64,000 nt of DNA from Desulfobulbaceae bacterium (GTDB lineage Bacteria; Desulfobacterota; Desulfobulbia; Desulfobulbales; Desulfocapsaceae): contig JAGXHG010000017.1 in assembly GCA_024636345.1 (NCBI GenBank), forward strand, positions 53,168-117,167, read 5' to 3'. The notes under the pieces are model-generated. The model saw nothing but the letters and a program-made list of their open reading frames with translations. It did not search any database and had not been told where the DNA came from. The translations under genes were made by a program, and so were the position numbers. Below, one piece after another: positions 9,899-19,728 of the stretch. Position 1 is the first letter of the stretch. Every line of letters begins with the position of its first letter.

Positions 9899-10130
9899 AC
9901 ATCTTCCAAGCCGCTGTTAATAAAATGTGGTCATCTGAACAGCCAAATCTGTTATCGTTCTTCATCTATCCTTGAAGTAAGTGACGCTGGAGCGTCTCTG
10001 CCCTGCGTAATGATCCGTTCCTAACTATTCTGAAATACAGTGTTTGTTGCGGAGCGGATCCTGAGTTACTCCGGTTGGTTAGTCTATGGGTGTTGAGTTA
10101 ACACTCTGTATGACTATTGGCTATCCTCCT

Positions 10131-10156
10131 CCTTCTTCTAAAGAGAAGGTTTCTTT
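10131..10156 (+). terminator. Weak hairpin terminator after pyrR
   Basis: A six-base stem (CCTTCT at 10131 with AGAAGG at 10144) with a 7-base loop, followed by TTTCTTT. A second hairpin, GACGC-TGGA-GCGTC, lies at 9983-9996 in the same 293-base gap. Either could end the hslR-pyrR transcript. The U tract is poor. Confidence 0.3.
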
Positions 10157-10191
10157 AAAAATAAAGGCCGGGCCATCCCGGTTGTGTTGTT

Positions 10192-12444
10192 ATGGAATTA
10201 CTCGCCCCCGCCGGCAATATGGAGTCCTTTCGGGCTGCTGTTCAAGCCGGTGCTGATGCCGTTTATGTCGGCGCCCCTGGTCTGAACGCCAGGAATCTGG
10301 CCCGTGACCTCCGCCTGGAAGAAATTGCTGCCATGATCCACTACTGTCGTGAGCATGGGCTGAAATTCTACCTTGCCGCCAACAGTCTGGTCAGGGAGCA
10401 GGATCTGCCCCAAGTGATTGAAACCCTGGCTATCCTCGAAGAGCTGAAGCCGGATGCCCTCATTGTCCAGGATCTGGGGGTGATCAAACTGGTGCAGGCG
10501 TATTTCCCGGAGCTTACCCTTCATGCCTCCACCCTCATGGCTGCCCACAATTCCGATGTGGTTCGTTCCTTTACCGATATGGGCTTTGAGCGAGTGGTGC
10601 TTGCCCGTGAGCTGACCATAAAGGAGATCAGCGCTATCTGTAAAAAGACTGAGACCGAGATCGAGGTCTTTGTCCATGGGGCTATGTGCTTTTCCTATTC
10701 GGGGCTCTGTCTTTTCTCCTCCTTTCTCGGCGGCAAGAGCGGTCTGCGTGGTCGCTGTGTCCAGCCCTGCCGGCGCCAGTACACCTGGGCGTCAAAAGGT
10801 GGAATCAAAGGGCGAATCAAGGGCGGAAAGAAGGTGGGGAAGGAACCATCCGGCGGCAAGGGGGGCTATCTCTTCTCCATGAATGATCTGGGCGGGCTTG
10901 AGGCCGTACCCTGGCTTGCTGAGGCCGGTGTCGCCTCCCTGAAGATTGAAGGGCGGCTGCGTACTTCCCACTATGTCTCCCATGTAGTTCAGGCCTACAG
11001 GATGGTGATGGATGCCGACGCGGCCAGCTTTCCCTCTGTGTTGAGAAAGGCCGGGCAGCTCGTGGAACAGGCCATGAGCCGCAAGGTCACCCCAGGCTAT
11101 TTTCAGTCGCCGCAACCAGTGGAAGCGATTACCCCTTACCATTCCGGGAATGTCGGAATGCATCTTGGCCGGTTGGATGGGGTGCAGCAGCGGAAGAATG
11201 GTCTTTATGGCAGTCTGACCCTGAAGGGTGAGCTGGAGGTCGGAGACCGGCTGCGCCTGCATCTGGAGACATCAGGGGAACGGCACAGTTTTACCCTGCA
11301 TGAGATGTTTAAGGGCAGGGATCCTGTTGAACAGGCCCTGGTTGGCGATAAGGTGCATCTCTCCCTGCCTGCTGATCTTATTCCGCCAGGGGCAAAAATG
11401 ATCGATATCTACAAAGTGGATGTGCGCAACAGGCAGCAGGTCACTGATGTCGAGTTCGGGCTCCCTGGGATCGGGCAGATGAAGGACCTTGTTGTCCAGG
11501 TCCAGGATACCCAGCGGGGTCGCATTGCCGCTATCCGCGGAGAGGTCTGCCTGACTGAAAAAAAGGATGCAAGGCTGCTGCTCCCCGCTGACAAGAAAGG
11601 AAAGAGCGATGGCAGATCGCGGGCTGCACAGCGGAAAAGCGGGGCGGTCAAGGTGAAATTGCCTCTGGAATGGTGGTTGAAGACCGATTCCCTTAAGTTG
11701 TTACAGGAGCGTCTGCCATTCACCCCTGACCGTTTTTTGGTGCCTATCGATAAAACGACAGTCAGCCAGGTTGGACAGATTAAACGCTATATGGGGCAGG
11801 GAATACGCAATATAACCTGGTGCCTGCCGCCTATCCTCTTTGAGTCAGAGCTGGCCCAGGTTCAGAAACAGCTCACCATCCTCATGCGTTCCGGTTTTAA
11901 AAGTTTTCAGATCGGCCATATCAGCCAGGCCTGGATGTTTCGAGGGGAGAGGGTCCATTTGTCCTGTGACTATACTGTCAATCTCATGAATAATCAGGCC
12001 TTGGCCGCAGTTGAGCATCTGGGGGCGGAGGCGGCCCAACTCTCCATTGAGGCAGACAGTGCCCTGCTTGCGAATATTATTAAAGGCAGTCGGACCAATT
12101 CCCAGCGTATCCGCAAGGGCCTGACCGTTTACGGTGCTCCGGCTCTGTTTACCGCCAGGCTTGCGGCACGCCATTTTCAGTATGATCGAGTCCTGGTCAG
12201 CCCCAAGGGGGAATCTTTCACCATGCACAAGAAAAACGGATTGGTCAGGACCGTGCCTTGCCGCCCCTTCTCGCTGCTGCCTTATCTTGGAGAATTGCAG
12301 GATATGGGGCTTGATTATGTGGTGGTTGATCTTTGCAATGTTTCTACCAGTCAGCAGGATATGCTGGCCCTGGCCGAGAGGCTCAGCGGGGTGGCCAGGG
12401 TGGCCAAGCTCCCCACCTTTAATTATCTTGGTGCCCTGGAATAG
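10192..12444 (+). CDS. U32 family protein (peptidase U32 / RlhA-TrhP type)
   Basis: 750 residues. The N-terminal half carries the U32 signature: LLAPAGNMESFRAAVQAGAD at the start, then the block FVHGAMCFSYSGLCLFSSFL followed by GRCVQPCRR near 170-200, whose cysteines are thought to hold an Fe-S cluster. Known members RlhA and TrhP hydroxylate 23S rRNA or tRNA using prephenate-derived chemistry rather than cutting protein. The length is near RlhA (about 650) plus an extension with a lysine-rich insert around 200-225. The exact RNA target cannot be assigned. Confidence 0.85.
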   Translation: MELLAPAGNMESFRAAVQAGADAVYVGAPGLNARNLARDLRLEEIAAMIHYCREHGLKFYLAANSLVREQDLPQVIETLAILEELKPDALIVQDLGVIKLVQAYFPELTLHASTLMAAHNSDVVRSFTDMGFERVVLARELTIKEISAICKKTETEIEVFVHGAMCFSYSGLCLFSSFLGGKSGLRGRCVQPCRRQYTWASKGGIKGRIKGGKKVGKEPSGGKGGYLFSMNDLGGLEAVPWLAEAGVASLKIEGRLRTSHYVSHVVQAYRMVMDADAASFPSVLRKAGQLVEQAMSRKVTPGYFQSPQPVEAITPYHSGNVGMHLGRLDGVQQRKNGLYGSLTLKGELEVGDRLRLHLETSGERHSFTLHEMFKGRDPVEQALVGDKVHLSLPADLIPPGAKMIDIYKVDVRNRQQVTDVEFGLPGIGQMKDLVVQVQDTQRGRIAAIRGEVCLTEKKDARLLLPADKKGKSDGRSRAAQRKSGAVKVKLPLEWWLKTDSLKLLQERLPFTPDRFLVPIDKTTVSQVGQIKRYMGQGIRNITWCLPPILFESELAQVQKQLTILMRSGFKSFQIGHISQAWMFRGERVHLSCDYTVNLMNNQALAAVEHLGAEAAQLSIEADSALLANIIKGSRTNSQRIRKGLTVYGAPALFTARLAARHFQYDRVLVSPKGESFTMHKKNGLVRTVPCRPFSLLPYLGELQDMGLDYVVVDLCNVSTSQQDMLALAERLSGVARVAKLPTFNYLGALE

Positions 12445-12753
12445 CTCTTTTGAAAATTTCTTTTTTCTGACGCTTTTCTTGGCGGTGTAAGTAGCTCTAT
12501 AAAGGACCACCTTGCAGTTGATCAGTCAGTCCTTATATTACTATTTTTATGATTAAGATGAACACGATTTTTGATTTTTAGCCAGCAGCTGATTTGCTTA
12601 GATCTTCAGTCAGTTTTTATAAGTTCTTTTACTACAGCCATTCCGTAGATGAGATATGCTTTGATGAGCCATTCTTTTTACGGCTTTCAGCAAGATATTA
12701 CCCTACTTGTCCAGTCAACCTACAATAGAGAAAGTTACTTGAATTCACGAGAA

Positions 12754-14709
12754 ATGATGGATCGAAAAATGCAAATGATTTACGCCGCTGTAAAAAAGAG
12801 CCGTTTTGGTGTGTTGGCCCTTTTCGGAATAGTATATCTGACTATATCGACCCTTTTACGAATTGTTCTTCTGATCAGCACTTGGGAGGTGTCTAAGGCT
12901 ACTTTTTGGGGACTGGGGCAGATATTTCTTGTCGGTACCTTCTATGATGCGGTCTTTTGCATATATTTCAGCGTATTTTTTTCTTTCTTTCTTCTTCTCC
13001 TTCCTGATACCCTCTACAGAGGTAAAGTCTATAAGTATACGACTTTTCTCTTCTCCTTTCTGCTGCTTTACGGGGCCTATTGTGTGACATTTGCAGAATG
13101 GCTATTCTGGAATGAGTTTAATACAAGATTCAACTTTATTTCCATTGACTATTTGATGTACACGGATGAAGTGGCCAGAAATGTTTATGAATCCTATCCG
13201 GTTATCCTTATTTTTATTGGAATCTTTATTGCCTCCGCCATCACCTTTGTCATGGTGAAGCCTGCTCTTGTTGGTATATTGCAGGTTCAGGAGAAGTTTA
13301 GTGCCAGGTTGGCCTTTACTGCCTCAATCTTCACCCTGGCGCTCTGTTCCTATTGCTTCGTTGGTCAGTCCTCGCGTCAGCTTTCTGATAATAACTATAT
13401 TAATGAGTTGGGTTCAAACGGTCCCTATCAATTTGTCGCAGCTTTCAGAAACAACACCCTTGACTACAAGACCTTTTATCCCCAAGGGAATGAAGCAGAT
13501 CTCTCAAGGCGTTTAAAAGAGTCGGTTGGCAAAAAAAATGATGAGGGAGGTCTTTTCAATATTTCAAGAGATGTGGTGCCCACAAAAAAGAATGAAAAAC
13601 TCAATGTGATCCTGATCTCAGTCGAGAGTCTGAGTGCTGAATTTTTTACCAGATTCGGCCAGAAAGAAGACATCACCCCTTTTATGGATCAACTGTTTGA
13701 GAAAGGGCTGCTGTTTACCAATTTTTATGCCACCGGCACCCGGACAACCCGGGGTCTGGAGTCAATAACCCTCTCTCTTCCACCAACACCAGGAAGATCT
13801 TTGGTAAAACGTCCTGACAATGCCAAGATTTACAATCTTGGAAAGGTTTTTAAGGATAAGGGGTATGATGTAGCGTTTTTGTATGGAGGACGCGGTTTTT
13901 TTGATAATATGAATGCCTTTTTTTCAGGAAATGGCTACCGCACTGTTGATCAAAGTGATCTTGAAGCAGACGAGATTACCTTTGAAAATGCATGGGGTGT
14001 GGCGGACGAAGATATCTACAAAAAAGCAATTACTGAGGCGAATGCATCGCATGCAGCCGGGAAACCTTTCTTTTTTCATATCATGACCACCAGCAATCAC
14101 CGACCTTATACCTATCCGGAAGGGAAAATAGACATTCCCTCCGGTACCGGACGTTCCGGGGGGGTCAAATATACGGATTATGCATTGCGACAACTCATCA
14201 CGATGGCAGAAAAACAGAAATGGTACAAGGATACCGTTTTCGTGATTGTGGCAGACCATTGTGCTGCTGTTGCCGGAAGGGCGGAGCTGCCCGTAGAGCG
14301 GTATCACATCCCGCTCTTCATCTATTCACCTGGGCATATAGATGCTCAAACTGTAAGCAAACTGAGCGGCCAGATTGATATTGCTCCAACCCTTCTGGCC
14401 TTGCTGGGAATCAAATATGAGAGCCATTTTTTTGGCCAGGATATTCTGAGTGATACTTTTCAGGAAAGAGCGCTTATCAGTAATTATCAACGACTGGGCG
14501 TCTATGAGGATGATGAGCTGACCATTCTGGCGCCTGTCAAGCAGATGAATGTGATCAAAAATCCTCTCCATAACGAGCAGAGCATTCCGGCTGATCCGAA
14601 AAATGGCAATGTCCTGGAGACAATGGCTTTGTATCAGGGGGCTGATTTCATTCTGGCAAAGAGAATGAACCGTTGGGAAGAGGCGGTGACGAAAGACATT
14701 GGGAAGTGA
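12754..14709 (+). CDS. LTA synthase family membrane sulfatase/phosphotransferase
   Basis: About 651 residues from ATG 12754; an upstream ATG at 12649 in the same frame is possible and no ribosome site decides it. Five N-terminal membrane helices are followed by a large extracytoplasmic alkaline-phosphatase-fold domain: the metal glutamate in ISVESLS, the catalytic threonine in GTRTTRGLES, a later FFHIMTTSNHRPY and VIVADHCA. Gram-negative members of this LtaS/OpgB-like family transfer phosphoglycerol or phosphoethanolamine groups to envelope glycans. The gene stands alone between non-coding gaps. Confidence 0.85.
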   Translation: MMDRKMQMIYAAVKKSRFGVLALFGIVYLTISTLLRIVLLISTWEVSKATFWGLGQIFLVGTFYDAVFCIYFSVFFSFFLLLLPDTLYRGKVYKYTTFLFSFLLLYGAYCVTFAEWLFWNEFNTRFNFISIDYLMYTDEVARNVYESYPVILIFIGIFIASAITFVMVKPALVGILQVQEKFSARLAFTASIFTLALCSYCFVGQSSRQLSDNNYINELGSNGPYQFVAAFRNNTLDYKTFYPQGNEADLSRRLKESVGKKNDEGGLFNISRDVVPTKKNEKLNVILISVESLSAEFFTRFGQKEDITPFMDQLFEKGLLFTNFYATGTRTTRGLESITLSLPPTPGRSLVKRPDNAKIYNLGKVFKDKGYDVAFLYGGRGFFDNMNAFFSGNGYRTVDQSDLEADEITFENAWGVADEDIYKKAITEANASHAAGKPFFFHIMTTSNHRPYTYPEGKIDIPSGTGRSGGVKYTDYALRQLITMAEKQKWYKDTVFVIVADHCAAVAGRAELPVERYHIPLFIYSPGHIDAQTVSKLSGQIDIAPTLLALLGIKYESHFFGQDILSDTFQERALISNYQRLGVYEDDELTILAPVKQMNVIKNPLHNEQSIPADPKNGNVLETMALYQGADFILAKRMNRWEEAVTKDIGK

Positions 14710-14862
14710 TCCTGGGAATGAATCTGCTTCTTTCTTGATTCTGGAAAAGGATGAGTGGCTCTGCCCTTCTGTTTCAGTGGCTAAGCTTGATAAAGTGGTC
14801 GGCAAGTTCATTTGCCAAATTGGCGGTCGCTGCTGGTTACTTTAATCGTTGGAATTGCTCAA

Positions 14863-15444
14863 ATGAAAACAAAGAAAAAGATACTTGAACGTTATTCCCG
14901 CACCGCGGATAATAAGGTCATGATAGATATTGCTGCTGGGAAGGTAGAAGATCTGTACAATTATCTAGACAAGCATGCACCGTATAGGAAAAAAGATCTG
15001 GATCAGGATCTTGTAGAATATCTTATTGATTCTGTAAGTGAAATTAGGAAAGAGGATTTTGTTATACAATTTCGCTTTACGGTATTAGCTGAAACTAACC
15101 TGAGAGCTCGTGTAATAATGAGTATCCATAATTATTTTCAATATTTAAAAGTGCTTGAACTGCGTGAATTAGCGAAAATGACACGCTCCTCTTTTATACT
15201 CTTTGCCATCGGGATTGTATTTCTTTTTATCTCAGTGTGGATCAACCAAAAAATTGCAGGTCATTACGGCGTCATAAGCAAGGTCTTTGCGGAAGGAATC
15301 ACTGTAGCGGCATGGGTATCCTTATGGAATGCTATCACAATTTTTCTTATAAACTGGGTTCCTCATCACCAACAGTTTAAAATGTATGAACGAATCTCCA
15401 AAGCAAAAGTGCTTTTTTATGATACAGTGCTGGGTGATCAATAG
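14863..15444 (+). CDS. Conserved two-helix membrane protein of unknown function
   Basis: 193 residues from ATG 14863 (TTG 14812 also opens this frame). A charged cytoplasmic domain of about 115 residues, rich in acidic/basic pairs (EDLYNYLDKHAPYRKKDLDQ), is followed by two membrane helices at about 125-147 and 155-178 and a short tail. It resembles a recurrent unnamed bacterial family in which a small alpha/beta domain precedes two membrane segments. No catalytic motif is evident. It follows the LTA-synthase-like gene by about 150 bases. Confidence 0.65.
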   Translation: MKTKKKILERYSRTADNKVMIDIAAGKVEDLYNYLDKHAPYRKKDLDQDLVEYLIDSVSEIRKEDFVIQFRFTVLAETNLRARVIMSIHNYFQYLKVLELRELAKMTRSSFILFAIGIVFLFISVWINQKIAGHYGVISKVFAEGITVAAWVSLWNAITIFLINWVPHHQQFKMYERISKAKVLFYDTVLGDQ

Positions 15445-15708
15445 TAAGAATATTATTCTGACGCTTGTCAAGCAGAGGAATGTGATTTAAGGGCCTCTTT
15501 ATAATTTCCCCTGAATTCTATTATGTTGTGCATGAATTTGAAAATGGATGAAAACTTTCTGCCCATTCATCTCGGAGCGTTTTTTATGGAGGCGTTTCCT
15601 GAGCATCTGAATATTGGTCAATGCAAGTCGGTCAGTGGAGGAGGAATACCAACAAGCCTAAGTTTCCCTTTATGAAGGCACTCTGTCAATACCAATGAGG
15701 GTTGAAAT

Positions 15709-15969
15709 ATGAAATTTGACGGAACTACCTTGATTGGGTTAATCGCTGCAATATGTACAACCGCTTCATTCTTGCCCCAGGTGATCAAAACCTGGAGATC
15801 CAAAAAAACCAAAGATATTTCATTTCTGATGTATGCCATACTTGCTCTGGGCTTGTTTCTTTGGCTGGTTTATGGGATCATAATCAGGGATTATCCCTTG
15901 ATTCTAGCCAATAGCATCAGCCTCGGTCTCGCCATCTGTGTTTTGTTCCTAAAAATAAGACATGGATAA
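15709..15969 (+). CDS. SemiSWEET family transporter
   Basis: 86 residues with three predicted helices and the PQ motif FLPQVIKTWRSKKTKDIS at about 22-39, the hallmark of SemiSWEETs. These half-size proteins dimerise in the membrane and pass sugars or related small molecules down a gradient. The start ATG follows a GAGGGTTG ribosome site. It is an isolated gene with no sugar genes nearby, so the substrate is unknown. Confidence 0.85.
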   Translation: MKFDGTTLIGLIAAICTTASFLPQVIKTWRSKKTKDISFLMYAILALGLFLWLVYGIIIRDYPLILANSISLGLAICVLFLKIRHG

Positions 15970-16142
15970 AGATAGGGTTTGATCATTATTTTCAGCAACT
16001 GCCGGAGTATGCATAAAATGCTGGGAAATAACCTACCCTTAAAATATGCGATCTGAAAGTCTGCTTCCGACTGAGGAAAATCATCGGGAGATGCAATGAA
16101 GATCTCTCATCCATCCATCTAATCATCATTAGGAGTGAAATT

Positions 16143-16490
16143 ATGAAAACCAGTTTGTTGTTCAATGCAATGATTATAGGTGGTAGTCTTTTTTTGTCGG
16201 CAGGTAGTGGTATGGCCGGAGATGATAATGGAGCGAAATCGATAGTTTTAAAAGGGGGAGGCATGGGCTCGATCACCTTTCCCCATGCCGTCCATCAGGG
16301 AATTTTTGTTGACTGCAAGCCCTGCCACGATCTTTTTCCTAAGGAGTCTCAAGTTGTTGATAAATTGAAGACTGAAGGCAAACTGCCCAAAAAAAATGTT
16401 ATGAATATGTGCACAAAATGTCATAAAGACTTAGCTGGAAAAGATCAGAAAACAGGCCCAACTCGCTGCATGGATTGCCATAAAAAATAA
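16143..16490 (+). CDS. Small triheme c-type cytochrome (c7-like)
   Basis: 115 residues with a signal peptide (1-25, cut after GMA) and three CXXCH sites: CKPCH, CTKCH and CMDCH. Spare histidines (FPHAVHQG) can serve as second ligands, as in class III / c7 triheme domains. It should be a periplasmic low-potential electron carrier. The ribosome site is TTAGGAG. It stands alone, so its partner is not visible. Confidence 0.88.
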   Translation: MKTSLLFNAMIIGGSLFLSAGSGMAGDDNGAKSIVLKGGGMGSITFPHAVHQGIFVDCKPCHDLFPKESQVVDKLKTEGKLPKKNVMNMCTKCHKDLAGKDQKTGPTRCMDCHKK

Positions 16491-16680
16491 GGGGGAGTGG
16501 GGTTAGAGTGGGGGGCAGGCTTGACATGTGGATATTTTGTTAAAGTTGATGAAAGTCAACGTCTGTAAATCAAGTTTTCTCCGGTCGATTTTCTGGAAAG
16601 TCAGTTGTCTGAAAGGGTATTGGAACATGGATTCAAGGAAAATATTAGATCCTTCAGATTCAATTTCAAAGGTACCAGGT

Positions 16681-16902
16681 AAAAAGCAAGATCATCATTT
16701 TCGCTTTCATTTTCCTCAATCTTATCCTCTCTTGTCTGGCTGCGATGCAGTCTCCGATTACCAGGTGACCCTCAAGGCGGAACTTGAAATCCGGCACATT
16801 CATGATAAGATGGATCATCTCCTTTCTCATCAGTGGGATCGTCTGGCCCAGATCCAGGAGATTCAATTCGATCTATTAACAGAGATTGGCAGGAGGGGAT
16901 GA
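16681..16902 (+). pseudogene. Remnant of a DUF1003 membrane protein gene
   Basis: Two pieces of one protein family lie in different frames. From 16691 one frame gives a membrane helix ending LNLILSCLAAMQSPI, the second DUF1003 helix. From 16753 another frame gives SDYQVTLKAELEIRHIHDKM and a tail ending LAQIQEIQFDLLTEI, the DUF1003 C-terminus. The family's usual MSQNR-rich joint between them is missing, which fits a small deletion plus frameshift. No convincing N-terminal half remains. Confidence 0.6.
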
Positions 16903-16991
16903 TTTATTGATAAAAGTGGCCTTCATATTATTGCAGAGCTGTCGATTATTATTGTCCCTTAGTAAAACCGAGGGGGTATCTAAAGGATATT

Positions 16992-17363
16992 ATGTCAAAC
17001 ATGAATGATCCAAGAGTCCTTTTTGCAGCAGAGCGTACGTTGCTTGCATGGAATAGAACGAGTCTTTCTTTAATGGCTTTCGGATTCGTTATTGAAAGAT
17101 CTAGTTTGTTTGTTGAGATTTCAGGCCGAGCTGAAATCAAGTTATTTCAACGTCATATTGCATTTTTTATCGGGATATTATTCATCCTGTTGTCATCATT
17201 TATCGCGTATTATTCAATTTTACAGCATCAACGTATACTCAAGACGATACAGTCCGTCGAAATTCCGAATGGGTATAATCTCGAGGCGGGAATGGCTGTC
17301 AATGGCATGCTTGGAATTCTGGGAATTGCCTTGAGTCTCTATTTGCTTTATGGCTTTATGTGA
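16992..17363 (+). CDS. DUF202 family membrane protein
   Basis: 123 residues. It opens with the DUF202 (YidH-like) signature DPRVLFAAERTLLAWNRTSL and then has three membrane helices (about 25-42, 56-77, 100-120). The family's function is unknown; these small inner-membrane proteins are widespread. It follows the DUF1003 remnant by 90 bases. Confidence 0.85.
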   Translation: MSNMNDPRVLFAAERTLLAWNRTSLSLMAFGFVIERSSLFVEISGRAEIKLFQRHIAFFIGILFILLSSFIAYYSILQHQRILKTIQSVEIPNGYNLEAGMAVNGMLGILGIALSLYLLYGFM

Positions 17364-17513
17364 ATGTTTGCGTGAGTCAGAAAAAGACGAATAGGGTAAG
17401 GATAGAGATTCTATTTCTTCTCCTTGAAAATATCCGGGTATCCATGTTTAATAAGATAAAGATGTTGCCCAACACAAAAGGCACATTATAAATCATACAG
17501 ATGGCAATAATTG

Positions 17514-17542
17514 TTGACTTTAGGGTCTTGTCGTATTAAAAT
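17514..17542 (+). promoter_or_regulatory. Promoter of rpsT
   Basis: TTGACT (17514-17519), a 17-base spacer, then TAAAAT (17537-17542), the best sigma-70 match in this gap. It implies a leader of roughly 100 bases before the rpsT GTG, long enough for the S20 autoregulation known in other bacteria. Confidence 0.6.
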
Positions 17543-17649
17543 TATTTGTTATTTTAAAGAAAATAGGACATTTTCTGTCTGTATTTTATAATAGACATTA
17601 CCGGGAAAGCCGGTTTTACAATTTAGTAAGTCAACAACAGGAGAAATTC

Positions 17650-17922
17650 GTGGCTAGTCATAAATCTGCAGAAAAGAGAAATCGTCAGGCAACAGTTCAA
17701 CGTATGCGTAATCGTGCCATCAAAACACGGATGAAAAATTTAATCCGCCTGGTGGACGAGGCAGTTGCCGCAGGTTCTGTTGAGGCGGCACGGGAGGCGT
17801 TGAAGGCTGCAATTCCCGTTATTGCCAAGACAGGTTGCAAGGGGACTATTCACAAGAAGAATGCATCCCGTAAGGTTTCTCGTTTAACCAAACGTGTCAA
17901 CAACATGCAGGCAGCCGCGTAA
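17650..17922 (+). CDS. rpsT: 30S ribosomal protein S20
   Basis: 90 residues, normal for S20. The N-terminal SHKSAEKRNRQ and the helical body RNRAIKTRMKN with GTIHKKNASRKVSRL are diagnostic. It binds 16S rRNA early in small-subunit assembly. The start is GTG after ACAGGAG; a non-ATG start is usual for rpsT and helps autogenous control. It is monocistronic, with its own promoter and terminator. Confidence 0.96.
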   Translation: MASHKSAEKRNRQATVQRMRNRAIKTRMKNLIRLVDEAVAAGSVEAAREALKAAIPVIAKTGCKGTIHKKNASRKVSRLTKRVNNMQAAA

Positions 17923-17983
17923 GCGGTTCCGGTTGATGTTCGGCAGTGAGTAGGTAGCCGGAAGGTTGGATGTGTGCCATTGT

Positions 17984-18021
17984 AAAAGGCCATGGAGTCG
18001 TTAGATTTCATGGCCTTTTTT
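17984..18021 (+). terminator. Rho-independent terminator of rpsT
   Basis: Stem AAAAGGCCATG paired with CATGGCCTTTT, a 14-base loop and a run of seven T. It lies 60 bases after the rpsT stop and separates it from trpE. Confidence 0.9.
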
Positions 18022-18216
18022 TATGCTGTTTTCATATGAAATAATATATGGTAGAGTCTCAATGTAGGGTGTGGGCGCCCCGAAGGAAGTAGTATTTGGG
18101 GGTAAAGAACGACCCCATTGCGAAGCTTTTTATCCAATAGAATCGATTTTTCTGCCAGCCGTCGCGGGTAAAAAGAAGAGTTTCTCTCATTATCATCCTC
18201 TTGCCGATCAGTCAGC

Positions 18217-19725
18217 ATGTCACAACAAAATCATTTTCCAGACCTTGAGGCTTTTCAGGACCTGAAAGGCAAAGCCGGGCTTGTTCCTGTTTATCGAAAA
18301 ATAATAGCGGATCTTGATACCCCGCTCACCCTTTTTGCCAAGGTGGCCGAGAAACAGAGTCATGTTTTCCTCTTTGAGAGTATGGAGGGAGGCGAGAAAT
18401 GGGGCCGCTACTCTTTTATTGGCTTTGATCCGCTGGTGACCTTTTCGTCCAAGGGAAACCAGATTGAGCTCTGTTCCATCCGTGATTCTCAAGAAGAGAA
18501 AGTGGGATATAGTGGTGACCCTCTGAAGGCCTTGAAGGAACTGGTGGAGAGTTTTGCGGCAACGGAGGTGGATGGAGATCTTCCCCGTTTCTGTGGGGGC
18601 GCGGTGGGTTTTCTCGGCTATGATATGGTCCGTTTCATGGAGGAACTGCCGGATGAAAAATCGCCGCTTGCCTTTCCTGATTCGTCATTCATGGTGCCGA
18701 AGATGGTGCTGGTCCATGACAGCTTCCGCCAGACCGTGACCGTGGTCTGCTGGGTACGCTTGAGTGAAGAAGAAGATGCGACATCTGCCTACCATGGTGC
18801 TACCAGGCAGATCGATGATGTTATTGTCCGTCTGCAGGCCCCGGTACCGGCTGAGTGTATGACTTCCAATATCGAGGGCTGCGCCTCTGGCCATGAGTTC
18901 AGTTCCAATATGGAACCTCAGCAGTTTAAGGCCATGGTGGAACGGGCTCGTGATTATATCAAGGCCGGTGATATTATCCAGGTAGTATTGTCCCAGCGTT
19001 TTCATACCAGGACAGAGCTTGCTCCGGTAACCCTTTATCGCGCCCTTCGCCATATCAATCCCAGCCCCTATCTCTTTTTTCTCAAACTTGGCGATCTGGT
19101 ACAGATTGGTTCCTCGCCCGAGATTCTGGTGCGCAAGGAAGGCGAACACGTCGAGCTGCGGCCCATTGCCGGTACCCGGAAAAGGGGGGTGAACCCTGCT
19201 GAGGATGAGGCCCTGCGGCTTGAGCTGCTTGCTGACCCCAAGGAACGGGCCGAACATCTGATGCTCGTTGATCTCGGGCGTAATGATGTGGGCAGGGTGG
19301 CTCGTGATGGCAGTGTGGAAGTCAAAGATCTTCTGGTGGTGGAAAAATACAGCCATGTAATGCATCTGGTGTCTGCTGTGCACGGAATTATTGCCGAGGG
19401 GAAGGATCAATTTGATGTGCTGGATGCCTGTTTTCCTGCCGGAACGGTGAGCGGGGCGCCAAAAATCCGGGCTATGGAGATCATTGAAGAGCTGGAACCT
19501 GAGCGGCGGGGTCCTTATGCCGGCGCGGTGGGATATTTTGGCTTTTCCGGCAATATGGATTTCTGTATCACCATCCGGACTTTTGTCATGCAGGGGCAGG
19601 ATCTGTGGATTCAGGCAGGGGCAGGCATCGTCTATGATTCCGATCCTGCAAGTGAGTTTGAAGAAACCATAAATAAATCCATGGGATTGCGTCGCGCCGT
19701 TGAGCTTGCGGAAAAGGGGTTTTAG
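18217..19725 (+). CDS. trpE: Anthranilate synthase component I
   Basis: 502 residues, full length. The N-terminal regulatory part has the ESMEGGEKWGRYSFIG stretch of the tryptophan feedback site. The chorismate-binding domain includes GDIIQVVLSQRF, the RPIAGTRKRG box, DLGRNDVGRV, PAGTVSGAPK and IQAGAGIV. It makes anthranilate from chorismate with ammonia passed from TrpG, 3 bases downstream. It opens the trpEGDCF operon. No leader peptide with tryptophan codons or attenuator is evident in the 195 bases before it. Confidence 0.96.
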   Translation: MSQQNHFPDLEAFQDLKGKAGLVPVYRKIIADLDTPLTLFAKVAEKQSHVFLFESMEGGEKWGRYSFIGFDPLVTFSSKGNQIELCSIRDSQEEKVGYSGDPLKALKELVESFAATEVDGDLPRFCGGAVGFLGYDMVRFMEELPDEKSPLAFPDSSFMVPKMVLVHDSFRQTVTVVCWVRLSEEEDATSAYHGATRQIDDVIVRLQAPVPAECMTSNIEGCASGHEFSSNMEPQQFKAMVERARDYIKAGDIIQVVLSQRFHTRTELAPVTLYRALRHINPSPYLFFLKLGDLVQIGSSPEILVRKEGEHVELRPIAGTRKRGVNPAEDEALRLELLADPKERAEHLMLVDLGRNDVGRVARDGSVEVKDLLVVEKYSHVMHLVSAVHGIIAEGKDQFDVLDACFPAGTVSGAPKIRAMEIIEELEPERRGPYAGAVGYFGFSGNMDFCITIRTFVMQGQDLWIQAGAGIVYDSDPASEFEETINKSMGLRRAVELAEKGF

Positions 19726-19728
19726 GTT

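Noticed and set aside
18022..18216. Tryptophan attenuator before trpE
   Set aside because: No leader peptide with Trp codons and no terminator with T tract; only a GGGG/CCCC hairpin near 18100 is present.
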